NCBI GenBank assembly: GCA_028696755.1
Contig: JAQVGK010000120.1
Coordinates: 1-8,652 of the forward strand
Direction: 5' to 3'
DNA length: 8,652 nucleotides
Origin: Bacteroidales bacterium
GTDB taxonomy: Bacteria; Bacteroidota; Bacteroidia; Bacteroidales; ML635J-15
A model generated the notes under the pieces. The model worked only from the letters and a program-made list of their open reading frames with translations. It was not told where the DNA came from and ran no database searches. Made by a program: the position numbers and the translations under genes. The number at the start of each line of letters is the position of its first letter. Position 1 is the stretch's first letter. This document shows, in pieces, positions 1 through 6,888 of the stretch.

Positions 1-114
1 TATGCAAGAATCGAAAGTTTTGTTTCTACTGCTCGCAAAAACAACAAAAACATATTCGAAGAATTAAAGGGCACTTTCGATGGTCAAAATTTTTTAACTT
101 TGCAGGGCAGCTAA
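1..114 (+). CDS. C-terminal end of a probable IS66-family transposase (5' part outside window)
   Basis: Frame 1 is open from the first base to TAA at 112-114 and gives 37 residues beginning YARIESFVSTARKNNKNIFE. The pattern (aromatic)-A-R-I-x-S-F-[VI]-S-T-[AL]-R-K, followed by an acidic/hydrophobic helix and a short tail, is what I remember from the extreme C-terminus of IS66-type DDE transposases in Bacteroidota, just after the catalytic domain. This is recognition by memory of the family pattern, not an alignment. The catalytic residues lie outside the window, so intactness cannot be judged. No clear terminal inverted repeat is visible between its stop and recJ; there is only a short 6-bp inverted pair (TTACAA 119-124 / TTGTAA 136-141). 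Alternatives: another transposase family, or the end of an unrelated protein. Confidence 0.55.
   Translation, partial: YARIESFVSTARKNNKNIFEELKGTFDGQNFLTLQGS
95..102 (+). promoter_or_regulatory. candidate -7 element for recJ
   Basis: TAACTTTG matches the Bacteroidota -7 consensus TAnnTTTG exactly and lies 64 bases before the recJ start, inside the last codons of the upstream transposase-like gene. No convincing TTTG-type -33 element stands at the usual spacing (only TTTC at 75-78, about 16 bases upstream), so this is a weak prediction. Confidence 0.28.
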
Positions 115-166
115 ATAATTACAAAAATTGTATTATTGTAAACTCGCAAAATGAGATACCCATATT

Positions 167-1885
167 ATGAAAAAACGTTGGCTTATTAGACAGAGTGGTG
201 ATTTGGAGAAGGTTGAAAAACTGTCAACTTTACTCAACGTTGATTTAAAGATTGCTAACTTGCTTGTTCAACGTGGAGTTGAAACTTTTGAAGAGGCAAG
301 AGTTTTTTTCCGACCAGAGCTTAGCGATTTACATGATCCGTTTCTAATGAAAGATATGGATAAAGCAGTAGAAAGGCTAATAAAAGCAGTTAATGAAAAG
401 GAACCAATACTTATTTATGGCGATTACGATGTTGATGGAACAACTGCAATTGCTGTAATTTACAATTATTTAAAACGTTTTCATCCAAATATTACATTTT
501 ACGTTCCCGATAGATATAACGAAGGCTATGGAATTTCATTTCAAGGAATTGATCATGCAGAAATGCTTGGATGCAAACTAGTAATTGCTGTAGATTGCGG
601 AATTAAAGCAGTTGAAAAAACAAAATATGCTAATCAAAAAGGAATTGATCTAATAATTTGTGACCATCATAATCCAGGCAGCGAATTACCCGAAGCTATT
701 GCAGTTCTCGATCCTAAACGATCAGATTGTGATTACCCATTTAAAGAACTATCGGGATGTGGAGTAGCTTTTAAGTTTATGCAAGCATATTGCTCAACTG
801 TTAGAGATGATTTTGCAAATCTTACTAAATATCTGGATTTAGTTGTGGTAAGCATTGGTTCCGATATAGTACCTGTAATTGGTGAAAATAGAATTCTTTC
901 TTATTATGGTTTGCAGCAGCTAAACAATGATCCTTTACCTGGTTTAAAAAGTATTATAACAATTACTGGTCTAACCGATAAAGAAATACAGATAAACGAC
1001 ATCGTTTTTAAAATCGGACCAAGAATCAACGCGGCCGGCAGAATGGAATCTGGTAAGAGAGCTGTAGAATTGCTAATCTCCGAAAACGTTAGCTTTGCTG
1101 ACGTCATTGGTCAAGAAATTGATTGCATAAACTCCAGCCGCAAAGAACTAGATCACGGAATTACCGAAGAAGCGCTCAATATGATTAGCACCTCCGAAAT
1201 CTCAAAAAACGCATATTCTACAGTTGTTTTTCATGAAGAATGGCATAAAGGTGTTATCGGCATTGTGGCATCCAGATTAACTGAAACCTATTATCGTCCA
1301 ACAGTTGTATTTACAAAATCAAATGGGATGGCAACAGGTTCGGCTCGATCTGTTCCTGGATACAATTTGTATGAAGCTATTGAATCGTGTAGCGACTTAC
1401 TCGAGAATTTTGGTGGACACATGTATGCCGCTGGTTTAACCTTAAAGATGGAAAATCTTGATGAATTCAGAATCAGGTTTGAAGATTACGTTAGAAACAC
1501 AATTACTGATGCACAAAGGATTCCTGTTATAAATGCTGATATGGAAATTGAAATTAAAGACATTACTCCCAAGTTCTACCGCATACTTAAACAATTTGCT
1601 CCTTTTGGACCCGAAAATATGACTCCAACATTTGTCTCCAAAGGAGTTTACGATAATGGTAGCGTTAAAAAAGTTGGAAAAGATGGCGACCACCTTAAAC
1701 TTAAAGTCGTGCAACATCTTGGCGATAATAGGTGTATCGAAGGAATTGGATTTAATTTCGGAAGCTTTCATAATCATATAAAAGAGTACAATCCTTTCGA
1801 TTTATGTTATCAGATTTTTGAAAATAATTTCATGAATCAAACATTTTTGCAAATACTTGTAAAAGACATTAAAACCAATGAATAA
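167..1885 (+). CDS. recJ: Single-stranded-DNA-specific 5'-3' exonuclease RecJ
   Basis: RecJ degrades single-stranded DNA 5' to 3' in the cytoplasm during recombinational and mismatch repair, using metal ions held by the DHH domain. The 572 residues match the usual length (E. coli RecJ is about 577). Visible in order: an N-terminal segment (1-60); motif I GDYDVDG (85-91); motif II Asp in AVDCGI (D143); motif III DHH (166-168); SGCGVAFK (196-203); the motif IV region LDLVVVSIGSDIVP with D233; then the DHHA1 part with GPRINAAGRM (284-293), GVIGIVASRL (362-371), GSARSVPGYN (391-400) and GGHMYAAG (416-423). The C-terminal 130 residues, with LKQFAPFGPEN around 474-484, fit the OB-fold domain. All metal-binding Asp/His residues I can place are kept, so it should be active. 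The ATG at 167 is the first in frame; no strong Shine-Dalgarno is seen, as is usual in this phylum. It is a lone gene between a transposase end and a separately promoted stress gene. Confidence 0.96.
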   Translation: MKKRWLIRQSGDLEKVEKLSTLLNVDLKIANLLVQRGVETFEEARVFFRPELSDLHDPFLMKDMDKAVERLIKAVNEKEPILIYGDYDVDGTTAIAVIYNYLKRFHPNITFYVPDRYNEGYGISFQGIDHAEMLGCKLVIAVDCGIKAVEKTKYANQKGIDLIICDHHNPGSELPEAIAVLDPKRSDCDYPFKELSGCGVAFKFMQAYCSTVRDDFANLTKYLDLVVVSIGSDIVPVIGENRILSYYGLQQLNNDPLPGLKSIITITGLTDKEIQINDIVFKIGPRINAAGRMESGKRAVELLISENVSFADVIGQEIDCINSSRKELDHGITEEALNMISTSEISKNAYSTVVFHEEWHKGVIGIVASRLTETYYRPTVVFTKSNGMATGSARSVPGYNLYEAIESCSDLLENFGGHMYAAGLTLKMENLDEFRIRFEDYVRNTITDAQRIPVINADMEIEIKDITPKFYRILKQFAPFGPENMTPTFVSKGVYDNGSVKKVGKDGDHLKLKVVQHLGDNRCIEGIGFNFGSFHNHIKEYNPFDLCYQIFENNFMNQTFLQILVKDIKTNE

Positions 1886-1985
1886 AAGGCAATTTACAAT
1901 GTTAAAATAGGTTTTCAACATATACATTTTAATAACTTTTTAACAATTAATACAACTTTTACATGATAAAATACGTTTACTTACA

Positions 1986-2004
1986 TAAATTTGTAATAAA
2001 TTTG
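1986..2004 (+). promoter_or_regulatory. tandem -7 elements upstream of the universal stress gene
   Basis: The 197-base gap 1886-2082 is very AT-rich and contains no gene. In it, TAAATTTG occurs twice, at 1986-1993 and 1997-2004, 11 bp apart. Both fit the Bacteroidota -7 consensus TAnnTTTG. They would give transcripts starting near 2000-2010 and a leader of about 75 bases. A -33 candidate is only approximate (GTTTA at 1975-1979 for the second copy). The repeat could mean two overlapping promoters, or one promoter plus a chance copy in AT-rich DNA. No clear rho-independent terminator for recJ is visible in the gap. Confidence 0.42.
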
Positions 2005-2082
2005 TCACAGTTTTAAAGCAACCATTTATTACACTTTTACGTTTTATTTTTTTTAAATAACAGGAACATTAAAACCACCTTT

Positions 2083-2880
2083 ATGAAGAAAAGCATTTTA
2101 GTACCGCATGACTTTACAGAAGTAGGTAATTATGCAATGGAACATGCCTATATGGTAGGTAAAGCATCTAGAACTTCTATAAGTTTAATTCATATTGTTA
2201 AAAGAAGTTCTCAAATAGACGAGGCCAGATTAAAATTGCAAAATATTGCTGATGAGTTTTGCAAAGAAAAGGACGTTGAGGTAACTGTAGAAGTACGAAA
2301 AGGCAATTTATTTAGAGAAATATATAAGTACGGCCTCGAAATTGATGCATATCTTGCTGTAATGGGGACTCATGGCATTAAAAGCATCAAAAAAGCCATG
2401 AAAGTGGTCAAAAAATTTGTTAAAATTCCTTTTATTCTTGTTCAAAATCCAGTAATTTTTGGAGAATACGACAGATTGGTTATTCCAATTGATTCAAATA
2501 TTACTTCAAGAATTAAAATTCAATGGGTTAGATATATCAACACACTGTTTGCAAGCAAAGCATATTTGATTACTCATAATGTTAGTGATGGATTTAAGCA
2601 AAAAGGATTAAATAATAATATCAAATTTGCACAAAATTGGTTCGATAAAGAACTTATTGATTACGATATTAAAGTTGTTGAAAGTAGTAAGAACTTTGCC
2701 GATTCAATCTATTCTTATGCAAATGAGGTTGAAAGCGACTTAATTCTTGTAATGACTGATCAATATAGATCTTACATTAAGGATATCAAAAAAGTTGAAA
2801 ATATTGAACTATACAAGAAAATTCCGATTATGTGCGTTAACAAACGTACCGATATTTTCAAATTGGGAGGCTTTAATTAA
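2083..2880 (+). CDS. Universal stress protein (UspA family), two tandem Usp domains
   Basis: A 265-residue cytoplasmic protein made of two Usp folds, about 1-122 and 128-265, as in tandem-type UspA/UspE proteins that act in stress survival. Domain 1 opens with MKKSILVPHDFTEVG, the typical first strand and helix with the conserved Asp (D10), and has the VMGTHG turn (94-98). The nucleotide-binding signature G-2x-G-9x-G-(S/T) is broken: the first two glycines are present (G95, G98) but the final G-S/T is replaced by Val-Val (108-109). Domain 2 restarts at about RLVIPIDSN (131-139), and its corresponding loop (VMTDQYRS) has no glycines at all. I infer that it binds ATP poorly or not at all. It is monocistronic, with its own candidate promoter, and its last 8 bp overlap the convergent gene on the other strand. 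No signal peptide or membrane segment. Confidence 0.88.
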   Translation: MKKSILVPHDFTEVGNYAMEHAYMVGKASRTSISLIHIVKRSSQIDEARLKLQNIADEFCKEKDVEVTVEVRKGNLFREIYKYGLEIDAYLAVMGTHGIKSIKKAMKVVKKFVKIPFILVQNPVIFGEYDRLVIPIDSNITSRIKIQWVRYINTLFASKAYLITHNVSDGFKQKGLNNNIKFAQNWFDKELIDYDIKVVESSKNFADSIYSYANEVESDLILVMTDQYRSYIKDIKKVENIELYKKIPIMCVNKRTDIFKLGGFN

Positions 2881-3370
2881 CAGAATCATTTAATTCTCCA
2901 GCCGATAAAGTTTTTAACTTTATACGGCCTTCTTTGATTCGCCTCTCAAGATTAGAAATTGCATGGCGAAAATCACGAAGGTAATCTTCAGAATAAAGAT
3001 ATAAAACTCCATCGAACTCAGAAAGATGGGGTTTTTCTTTTGTTCCATTCCCTGTGTTTAGCGACAACCTGGCTGTAGGTAGAAACATGTGTGTCATGCA
3101 AGCCCGAAGCTGAAAATAGAGAAAATTATCCTTATTCGCATCATAATATGCTTGTGGAAAAAGACGATTTATCGCTAGAGAAAACCTTTTTAGAGACTGC
3201 TGTTTAGCTCGTAATGGTTTATCGTCGAGATAAGAACCCATAATTTCCGTGGCTTGCGCACCTGTCATAAATCCAAATAGCAACTGATTGTTCTTAAAAG
3301 TTGACTCAACAGTTTCTAAAACATGGTTGCGTAAAAAATCGATATGCTGCTCGGCAGTCGTTATTAACAT
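2873..3370 (-). CDS. Conserved-looking hypothetical protein, soluble, last gene of the operon
   Basis: I do not recognise this 165-residue protein. It has no signal peptide or membrane segment, so it is probably cytoplasmic. It is mostly helical in appearance, with a run rich in aromatic and basic residues in the middle (around 60-90, including SLKRFSLAINRLFPQAYYD) and a charged amphipathic C-terminal helix (YLRDFRHAISNLERRIKEGR). Its ATG shares one base with the TGA of the upstream barrel gene (TGATG on the minus strand), a layout typical of translational coupling, so it is almost certainly expressed with the two outer-membrane genes before it. Its 3' end overlaps the convergent stress-protein gene by 8 bp (stop codons TAA at 2873-2875 and 2878-2880). 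The full-length open frame and the tight spacing make it a real gene; no function can be assigned from sequence alone. Confidence 0.8.
   Translation of the reverse strand: MLITTAEQHIDFLRNHVLETVESTFKNNQLLFGFMTGAQATEIMGSYLDDKPLRAKQQSLKRFSLAINRLFPQAYYDANKDNFLYFQLRACMTHMFLPTARLSLNTGNGTKEKPHLSEFDGVLYLYSEDYLRDFRHAISNLERRIKEGRIKLKTLSAGELNDSVN
2901..2928 (+). terminator. hairpin 21 bases after the stress-gene stop, inside the convergent gene
   Basis: GCCG (2901-2904) and ATAAAGTT (2905-2912) pair with AACTTTAT (2916-2923) and CGGC (2925-2928), leaving a TTT loop and one bulged A (2924). This gives a 12-bp stem. On the + strand it is followed by CTTCTTTG, a moderately T-rich tail, so it could end the stress-protein transcript. 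It lies entirely within the coding region of the opposite-strand hypothetical gene. On the minus strand no T-run follows. The U-tract is imperfect, so termination is an inference. Confidence 0.42.
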
Positions 3371-5451
3371 CAGAATTTATATCTTAACTGAAGCTTTATG
3401 TCAGTTCGGTTATTGCCGTCGATTGCATCTAATCCTGTTCCAAAATCGGTTTGATCAGCATAATAAGTATTAGCAATTCTAAACCAAAAATCGAGATTGT
3501 CGGTTGCCGAATATTTTACCACAAAAACCAAGCGACTCCCCTGTCCATAATAAGCTGGAACCGAAAATCCATAAAGGATATCAGGTTCATAAGCATAAAT
3601 TCTGGTGTCGTAAGATTCGGTTTCGAAAACTGCAATTCTCGCATTAAAAGTTAAGGGCAACTTTGCTGGTTTGTACTGAAAGTCCTGATAAATAGTATAT
3701 CCCCACTCAGCAACACCATTTATCGAATATCGCGCTAACTCAGCCCTGCTCTTAAGCTTCCATTCATTACTCGCAGTGTACGACATGTGCAAACGATATT
3801 TTGAAGAAGAATACTCACTCAATGGCCTTACCCCTGTTTCGGTATCTGGATCGTTTTTTTGTTTAGTCTCGTATTTCATCCTAAAATATAGCTCCAGATT
3901 TCGCTGTGGAAAATGTGTAACCTGAACCAGATACTCTTTGCCAGCAGACGGTCCACCCACACCATATCTTAACCAAGGATACTTCCACGAATCAAAATAC
4001 GCACTAACTTTCCACTTTTTCTTTGGAAAAATCTCTGTGCCGATAAACAAACCCGTTTCATTATTAGGTTTATTCCCTTCCGAGAAAGGCTGTGCATACA
4101 ATGCTTGATAATCTTGTCGTAAATACCTATGAACAACCGACATTTTAAACTCAGGTACAAAATCGAACACAGCGCCGTTTACTGTTGCCCATCCTAGATT
4201 ACTACTCATCGAGGTTTCTCCAAATACATTTACTTTATGTATCGATACCAAATAATCAACTCCAAAGTTAGCATTCTCGGTTCCGCTGAAATCAAAATAA
4301 CGATATAATGCCGGATTCTCGGCTAAAGGTTGCGAAAAACCGTAATAAACACCTGTAGCTCCAATACGAAATTTATCCTCAGTCCAATTTAAATTAGCCC
4401 CTGTAACAAATTCTTTAATTGTCTTTCGTTTAGCCACTTCGGATGGAGTACGATGATAACCAGTTTCTAAAAACGACGACACATATTGTTCCTCTTCATC
4501 AAAATCCTCGTTTAGCACAGTATCAACACCTGCATCGAGACTTTTATAAGAAACAAATTCTGTAAAAGTAATTTTACCAAATTGCAATGTCATTGCTTGA
4601 CCACGAAAAAATGCCGATTCGTTTACCGAACTATATTTATTAATGCCCCTAGCTTTTTTTATGATATTTGTTGATGATGATGTCTTGCCAAAACTCATTC
4701 CCGACCACATCGTCATACCCTGCCCAAACTGTGCTGTAAAATCTCCCACAACCAGTTTCTTTATTACTCCAATTTTATTAATTTGAAAATGTCCAGAGTA
4801 ATAATCGAACCCATATTTCTGTGCTCCATTAAAAAACTGCTCGCCATCATCCTTCTCCATGGTAATCCCATAAAACAATCTATCCTTATATTGATATGTA
4901 TGTCTAAAATAGAGTTTATCGGGACTACCTAAATATCGGGATTTATCAGGATCTAAAGCCAAAACACTATCTGGAATCTCCATATATCCCTCTTTCTCTT
5001 GCAACAATCTTTGATATCTAACAAAACCTGTATGCCTCCCATATCCAAACAACTTTGCTAAATCTGTTGTTGGTTGATCTTTCTTTTCTTGCACGGAAAC
5101 AAAAGGCAATAAGCGTTTCAAAGTAAGTGCATCTATTCCGTCAACAAACTGCAATTCGTAAATTGATTTGTAAGCACCAAATTTCTGTCGATACTTTACA
5201 AGAGAAAAAATCTGAAACTCGGTAAGAAAAAGCATATCTTTATAATCATCCTCAGTAGCCGAATTCAAATCAAGAGGATTATAGTAAAGTTCTTCCAAGG
5301 CTTGAAATAAAGTAGTATAATCCAGCTCCACATCGCTCGAAGATGCAATTTCCTCAACAATCTCATCCAAAGAATTTATTGTCTCTTCCTGAGAAAAGGC
5401 AACAAAAGGCATACATGCCAAAAACAATATGATGACAAGCTTAGAACGCAT
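3370..5451 (-). CDS. Outer-membrane beta-barrel with N-terminal ComEA-like helix-hairpin-helix domain
   Basis: A 693-residue exported protein. A signal peptide ends at about AFS-Q (residue 20). A short acidic segment (22-55) follows, then a helix-hairpin-helix region (about 60-120) that starts with DLNSATEDD, like the DLNxA opening of ComEA repeats, and runs through FQIFSLVKYRQKFGAY and ELQFVDGIDALTLKRLL. From about 130 to the end it is a succession of alternating aromatic/polar strands with Gly-rich turns, closing with LQLRYKF; a terminal Phe is the usual signal for outer-membrane insertion. Helix-hairpin-helix domains normally contact the DNA backbone without sequence specificity, so a role at the envelope in DNA contact or uptake is possible but is only inference. 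Proteins of this layout are, as I recall, annotated in Bacteroidota only as helix-hairpin-helix proteins. It starts inside the end of the preceding PorV-like gene (11-bp overlap), and its TGA overlaps the next ATG, so the three genes look coupled. Confidence 0.85.
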   Translation of the reverse strand: MRSKLVIILFLACMPFVAFSQEETINSLDEIVEEIASSSDVELDYTTLFQALEELYYNPLDLNSATEDDYKDMLFLTEFQIFSLVKYRQKFGAYKSIYELQFVDGIDALTLKRLLPFVSVQEKKDQPTTDLAKLFGYGRHTGFVRYQRLLQEKEGYMEIPDSVLALDPDKSRYLGSPDKLYFRHTYQYKDRLFYGITMEKDDGEQFFNGAQKYGFDYYSGHFQINKIGVIKKLVVGDFTAQFGQGMTMWSGMSFGKTSSSTNIIKKARGINKYSSVNESAFFRGQAMTLQFGKITFTEFVSYKSLDAGVDTVLNEDFDEEEQYVSSFLETGYHRTPSEVAKRKTIKEFVTGANLNWTEDKFRIGATGVYYGFSQPLAENPALYRYFDFSGTENANFGVDYLVSIHKVNVFGETSMSSNLGWATVNGAVFDFVPEFKMSVVHRYLRQDYQALYAQPFSEGNKPNNETGLFIGTEIFPKKKWKVSAYFDSWKYPWLRYGVGGPSAGKEYLVQVTHFPQRNLELYFRMKYETKQKNDPDTETGVRPLSEYSSSKYRLHMSYTASNEWKLKSRAELARYSINGVAEWGYTIYQDFQYKPAKLPLTFNARIAVFETESYDTRIYAYEPDILYGFSVPAYYGQGSRLVFVVKYSATDNLDFWFRIANTYYADQTDFGTGLDAIDGNNRTDIKLQLRYKF

Positions 5452-6268
5452 AGTTTACCGATAATTTTGGTGTAGAGCCAAGCACTTCGTGATAAGCATA
5501 TGCGAGATCAAATCTCAGGAAATTATTTCCAAAATGCTGTTTATATCCAAGACCAAACGAATATTCGACCGGAGCCAATGCAACACCAGCTCTCATTGCA
5601 AACTGCTCATTAATCAAATATTCAATTCCCGACCTAAAAACTGGAGTATAACCATTAATAGATTTCCCAGATTCGACAGAAAGCAACAAACTTTTACTAA
5701 ACAAATAAGATAATCCCAATCTTAAAGTTATCGGCATTTTCGCATCATTATCTTCAAAATACGCTTGATTTAATGGATTAAAGATATAAGCTCCTATCGA
5801 CAATTTATCGTTTGGCTTTGATAATACTCCTGCCTCAAATGTCAAAGCATTCAAATTACCATAATAGTCTGCTTGCCGAACCGAAAAATAATTTACCTGA
5901 ACTCCTAAAGAAAAATACTTAAATAATTGCTGCGAATAACCTAAAGCAAATTTATCGCTTTGAAACTGTGAATAACCAAAATGAGAAAATCCAAAACCAA
6001 TATTTCCACTAAACAGTGGCGAACTAAAACTCATTGCTCCGTAACCAGTTTGTTTTAGTAAGAATCTGTTTTCGTAATAAAGGCCAACTTCTTTTTGTTT
6101 TAAAAAACTATAAGCAGCAGGATTGTTAAAAACAGCCCAAGCATCCTCATTGGTTATTCCGGCATTAGCCATTCCGGCAGCCCTTGCACCAGCCACAGTA
6201 GTATAGCTTTGAGCAAAAGATGCCGAAAATGAAAATGCAAAAACAGTAATTATTAGAAATTTCTTCAT
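5441..6268 (-). CDS. PorV/PorQ-like outer-membrane beta-barrel protein
   Basis: A 275-residue exported protein. The signal peptide ends at about SFA-Q (cleavage after A19). The mature N-terminus has the pattern AGARAAGMANAGITNEDAWA followed by a FNNPAAY turn. This resembles the GARxxGMGxA...DxxAxxxNPAG opening of the FadL/PorV/PorQ/UPF0164 group of outer-membrane barrels. The rest is a series of amphipathic strands with many Tyr/Phe, and it ends in LSVNYAF, with the C-terminal Phe typical of barrel insertion. PorV acts in type IX secretion as a shuttle at the outer membrane, but other members have unknown roles, and no other type IX genes are present here. The start lies 9 bp after the purE stop, and the 3' end overlaps the helix-hairpin-helix barrel gene by 11 bp. 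A partnership between the two barrels is inferred from this coupling. Confidence 0.82.
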   Translation of the reverse strand: MKKFLIITVFAFSFSASFAQSYTTVAGARAAGMANAGITNEDAWAVFNNPAAYSFLKQKEVGLYYENRFLLKQTGYGAMSFSSPLFSGNIGFGFSHFGYSQFQSDKFALGYSQQLFKYFSLGVQVNYFSVRQADYYGNLNALTFEAGVLSKPNDKLSIGAYIFNPLNQAYFEDNDAKMPITLRLGLSYLFSKSLLLSVESGKSINGYTPVFRSGIEYLINEQFAMRAGVALAPVEYSFGLGYKQHFGNNFLRFDLAYAYHEVLGSTPKLSVNYAF

Positions 6269-6277
6269 ATTAAAATA

Positions 6278-6784
6278 TTAAATAACCCTGTAGTCAAATT
6301 TGTATTCCTGCAATTCTTCATTTGCCGATACAATTTTTTGTTTAAGACTTGCTTTAAACTCTGTTAGCTTTGCCGCAACTTCAGCATCTCCGGTAGCAAT
6401 AATTTGTGTAGCAAGGATAGCTGCATTTTGAGCACCATTTATTGCAACAGTTGCAACAGGGATGCCAGGAGGCATTTGCACAATTGCAAGTAAAGCATCC
6501 ATTCCATCCAGACTAGCATTAATTGGGACTCCAATAACAGGAACTGTTGTCATAGCAGCAATTACACCACATAAATGTGCGGCCATTCCAGCTGCGGCAA
6601 TTATAACTTTAATGCCGCGATCGGCAGCACCTTTAGCAGATTTTTCAACTTCATCGGGAGTCCGGTGAGCCGATAAGGCGTTAATTTCAAAAGGAATTTT
6701 AAACTCATTTAACTGCAACGCAGCTTTCTCCATCACTTTCCAATCCGAGGTGGAACCCATAATAATACTTACAATTGGTTTCAT
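6278..6784 (-). CDS. purE: N5-carboxyaminoimidazole ribonucleotide mutase, class I PurE
   Basis: PurE moves the carboxyl group of N5-CAIR to carbon 4 to give CAIR in de novo purine synthesis. The 168 residues match the usual bacterial length. The motifs are intact: MGSTSDW (9-15), which binds the substrate phosphate; SAHRTP (38-43) with the catalytic His (H40); AAGMAAHL (64-71); IGVPINA (84-90); and QMPPGIPVATVAI (103-115). The AHRTP plus QMPPG combination is that of class I (mutase) enzymes, which work with PurK; no purK is seen in the window, so it must lie elsewhere. It is the first gene of the leftward operon and its stop is only 9 bp from the PorV-like gene, an odd pairing of a housekeeping purine enzyme with outer-membrane proteins. 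It diverges from hpt, so purine synthesis and salvage genes share one 104-bp upstream region. Confidence 0.97.
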   Translation of the reverse strand: MKPIVSIIMGSTSDWKVMEKAALQLNEFKIPFEINALSAHRTPDEVEKSAKGAADRGIKVIIAAAGMAAHLCGVIAAMTTVPVIGVPINASLDGMDALLAIVQMPPGIPVATVAINGAQNAAILATQIIATGDAEVAAKLTEFKASLKQKIVSANEELQEYKFDYRVI

Positions 6785-6806
6785 CTTTTATGTTTTATAA
6801 ATTAAC

Positions 6807-6839
6807 TTGGTAAAAATACGCAACTATTTCTTATTTTTG
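6807..6839 (+). promoter_or_regulatory. promoter for hpt
   Basis: TATTTTTG at 6832-6839 matches the Bacteroidota -7 consensus TAnnTTTG, and TTG at 6807-6809 stands 22 bases upstream as a -33 element, close to the usual spacing. Transcription would start near 6845, leaving a leader of about 45 bases. It lies in the divergent purE-hpt region 6785-6888, where I see no clear operator or riboswitch. Confidence 0.5.
6811..6818 (-). promoter_or_regulatory. possible -7 element for purE
   Basis: Read on the minus strand, this is TATTTTTA, seven of eight matches to the motif shape TAnnTTTG, 26 bases before the purE start. No good -33 element stands upstream of it. It lies within the spacer of the predicted hpt promoter, so if both are real the two promoters overlap and would compete. 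Confidence 0.22.
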
Positions 6840-6888
6840 CACTATTGTTAAAATTTTATCATTATAAATTAATTTATTTCTTCTAAAT

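Noticed and set aside
119..141. TTACAA / TTGTAA inverted pair as recJ operator or transposon terminus
   Set aside because: Only 6 bp with an 11-base AT-rich loop, which is expected often by chance in this composition; no matching terminal repeat is available in the window.
904..1777. Antisense open frames inside recJ
   Set aside because: The + strand frame encodes a complete RecJ with all motifs; the minus-strand frames show no recognisable protein features.
3370..5451. Lipoprotein reading of the signal peptide (FLAC at residues 10-13)
   Set aside because: The residue at -3 is Phe rather than Leu/Val/Ile, and the hydrophobic stretch continues past the Cys to a good signal-peptidase I site at AFS-Q; a barrel protein does not need a lipid anchor.
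6785..6888. Purine riboswitch upstream of hpt or purE
   Set aside because: The leaders are short (about 45 and 20-25 bases) and AT-rich, with no three-way-junction stems or conserved loop sequences.
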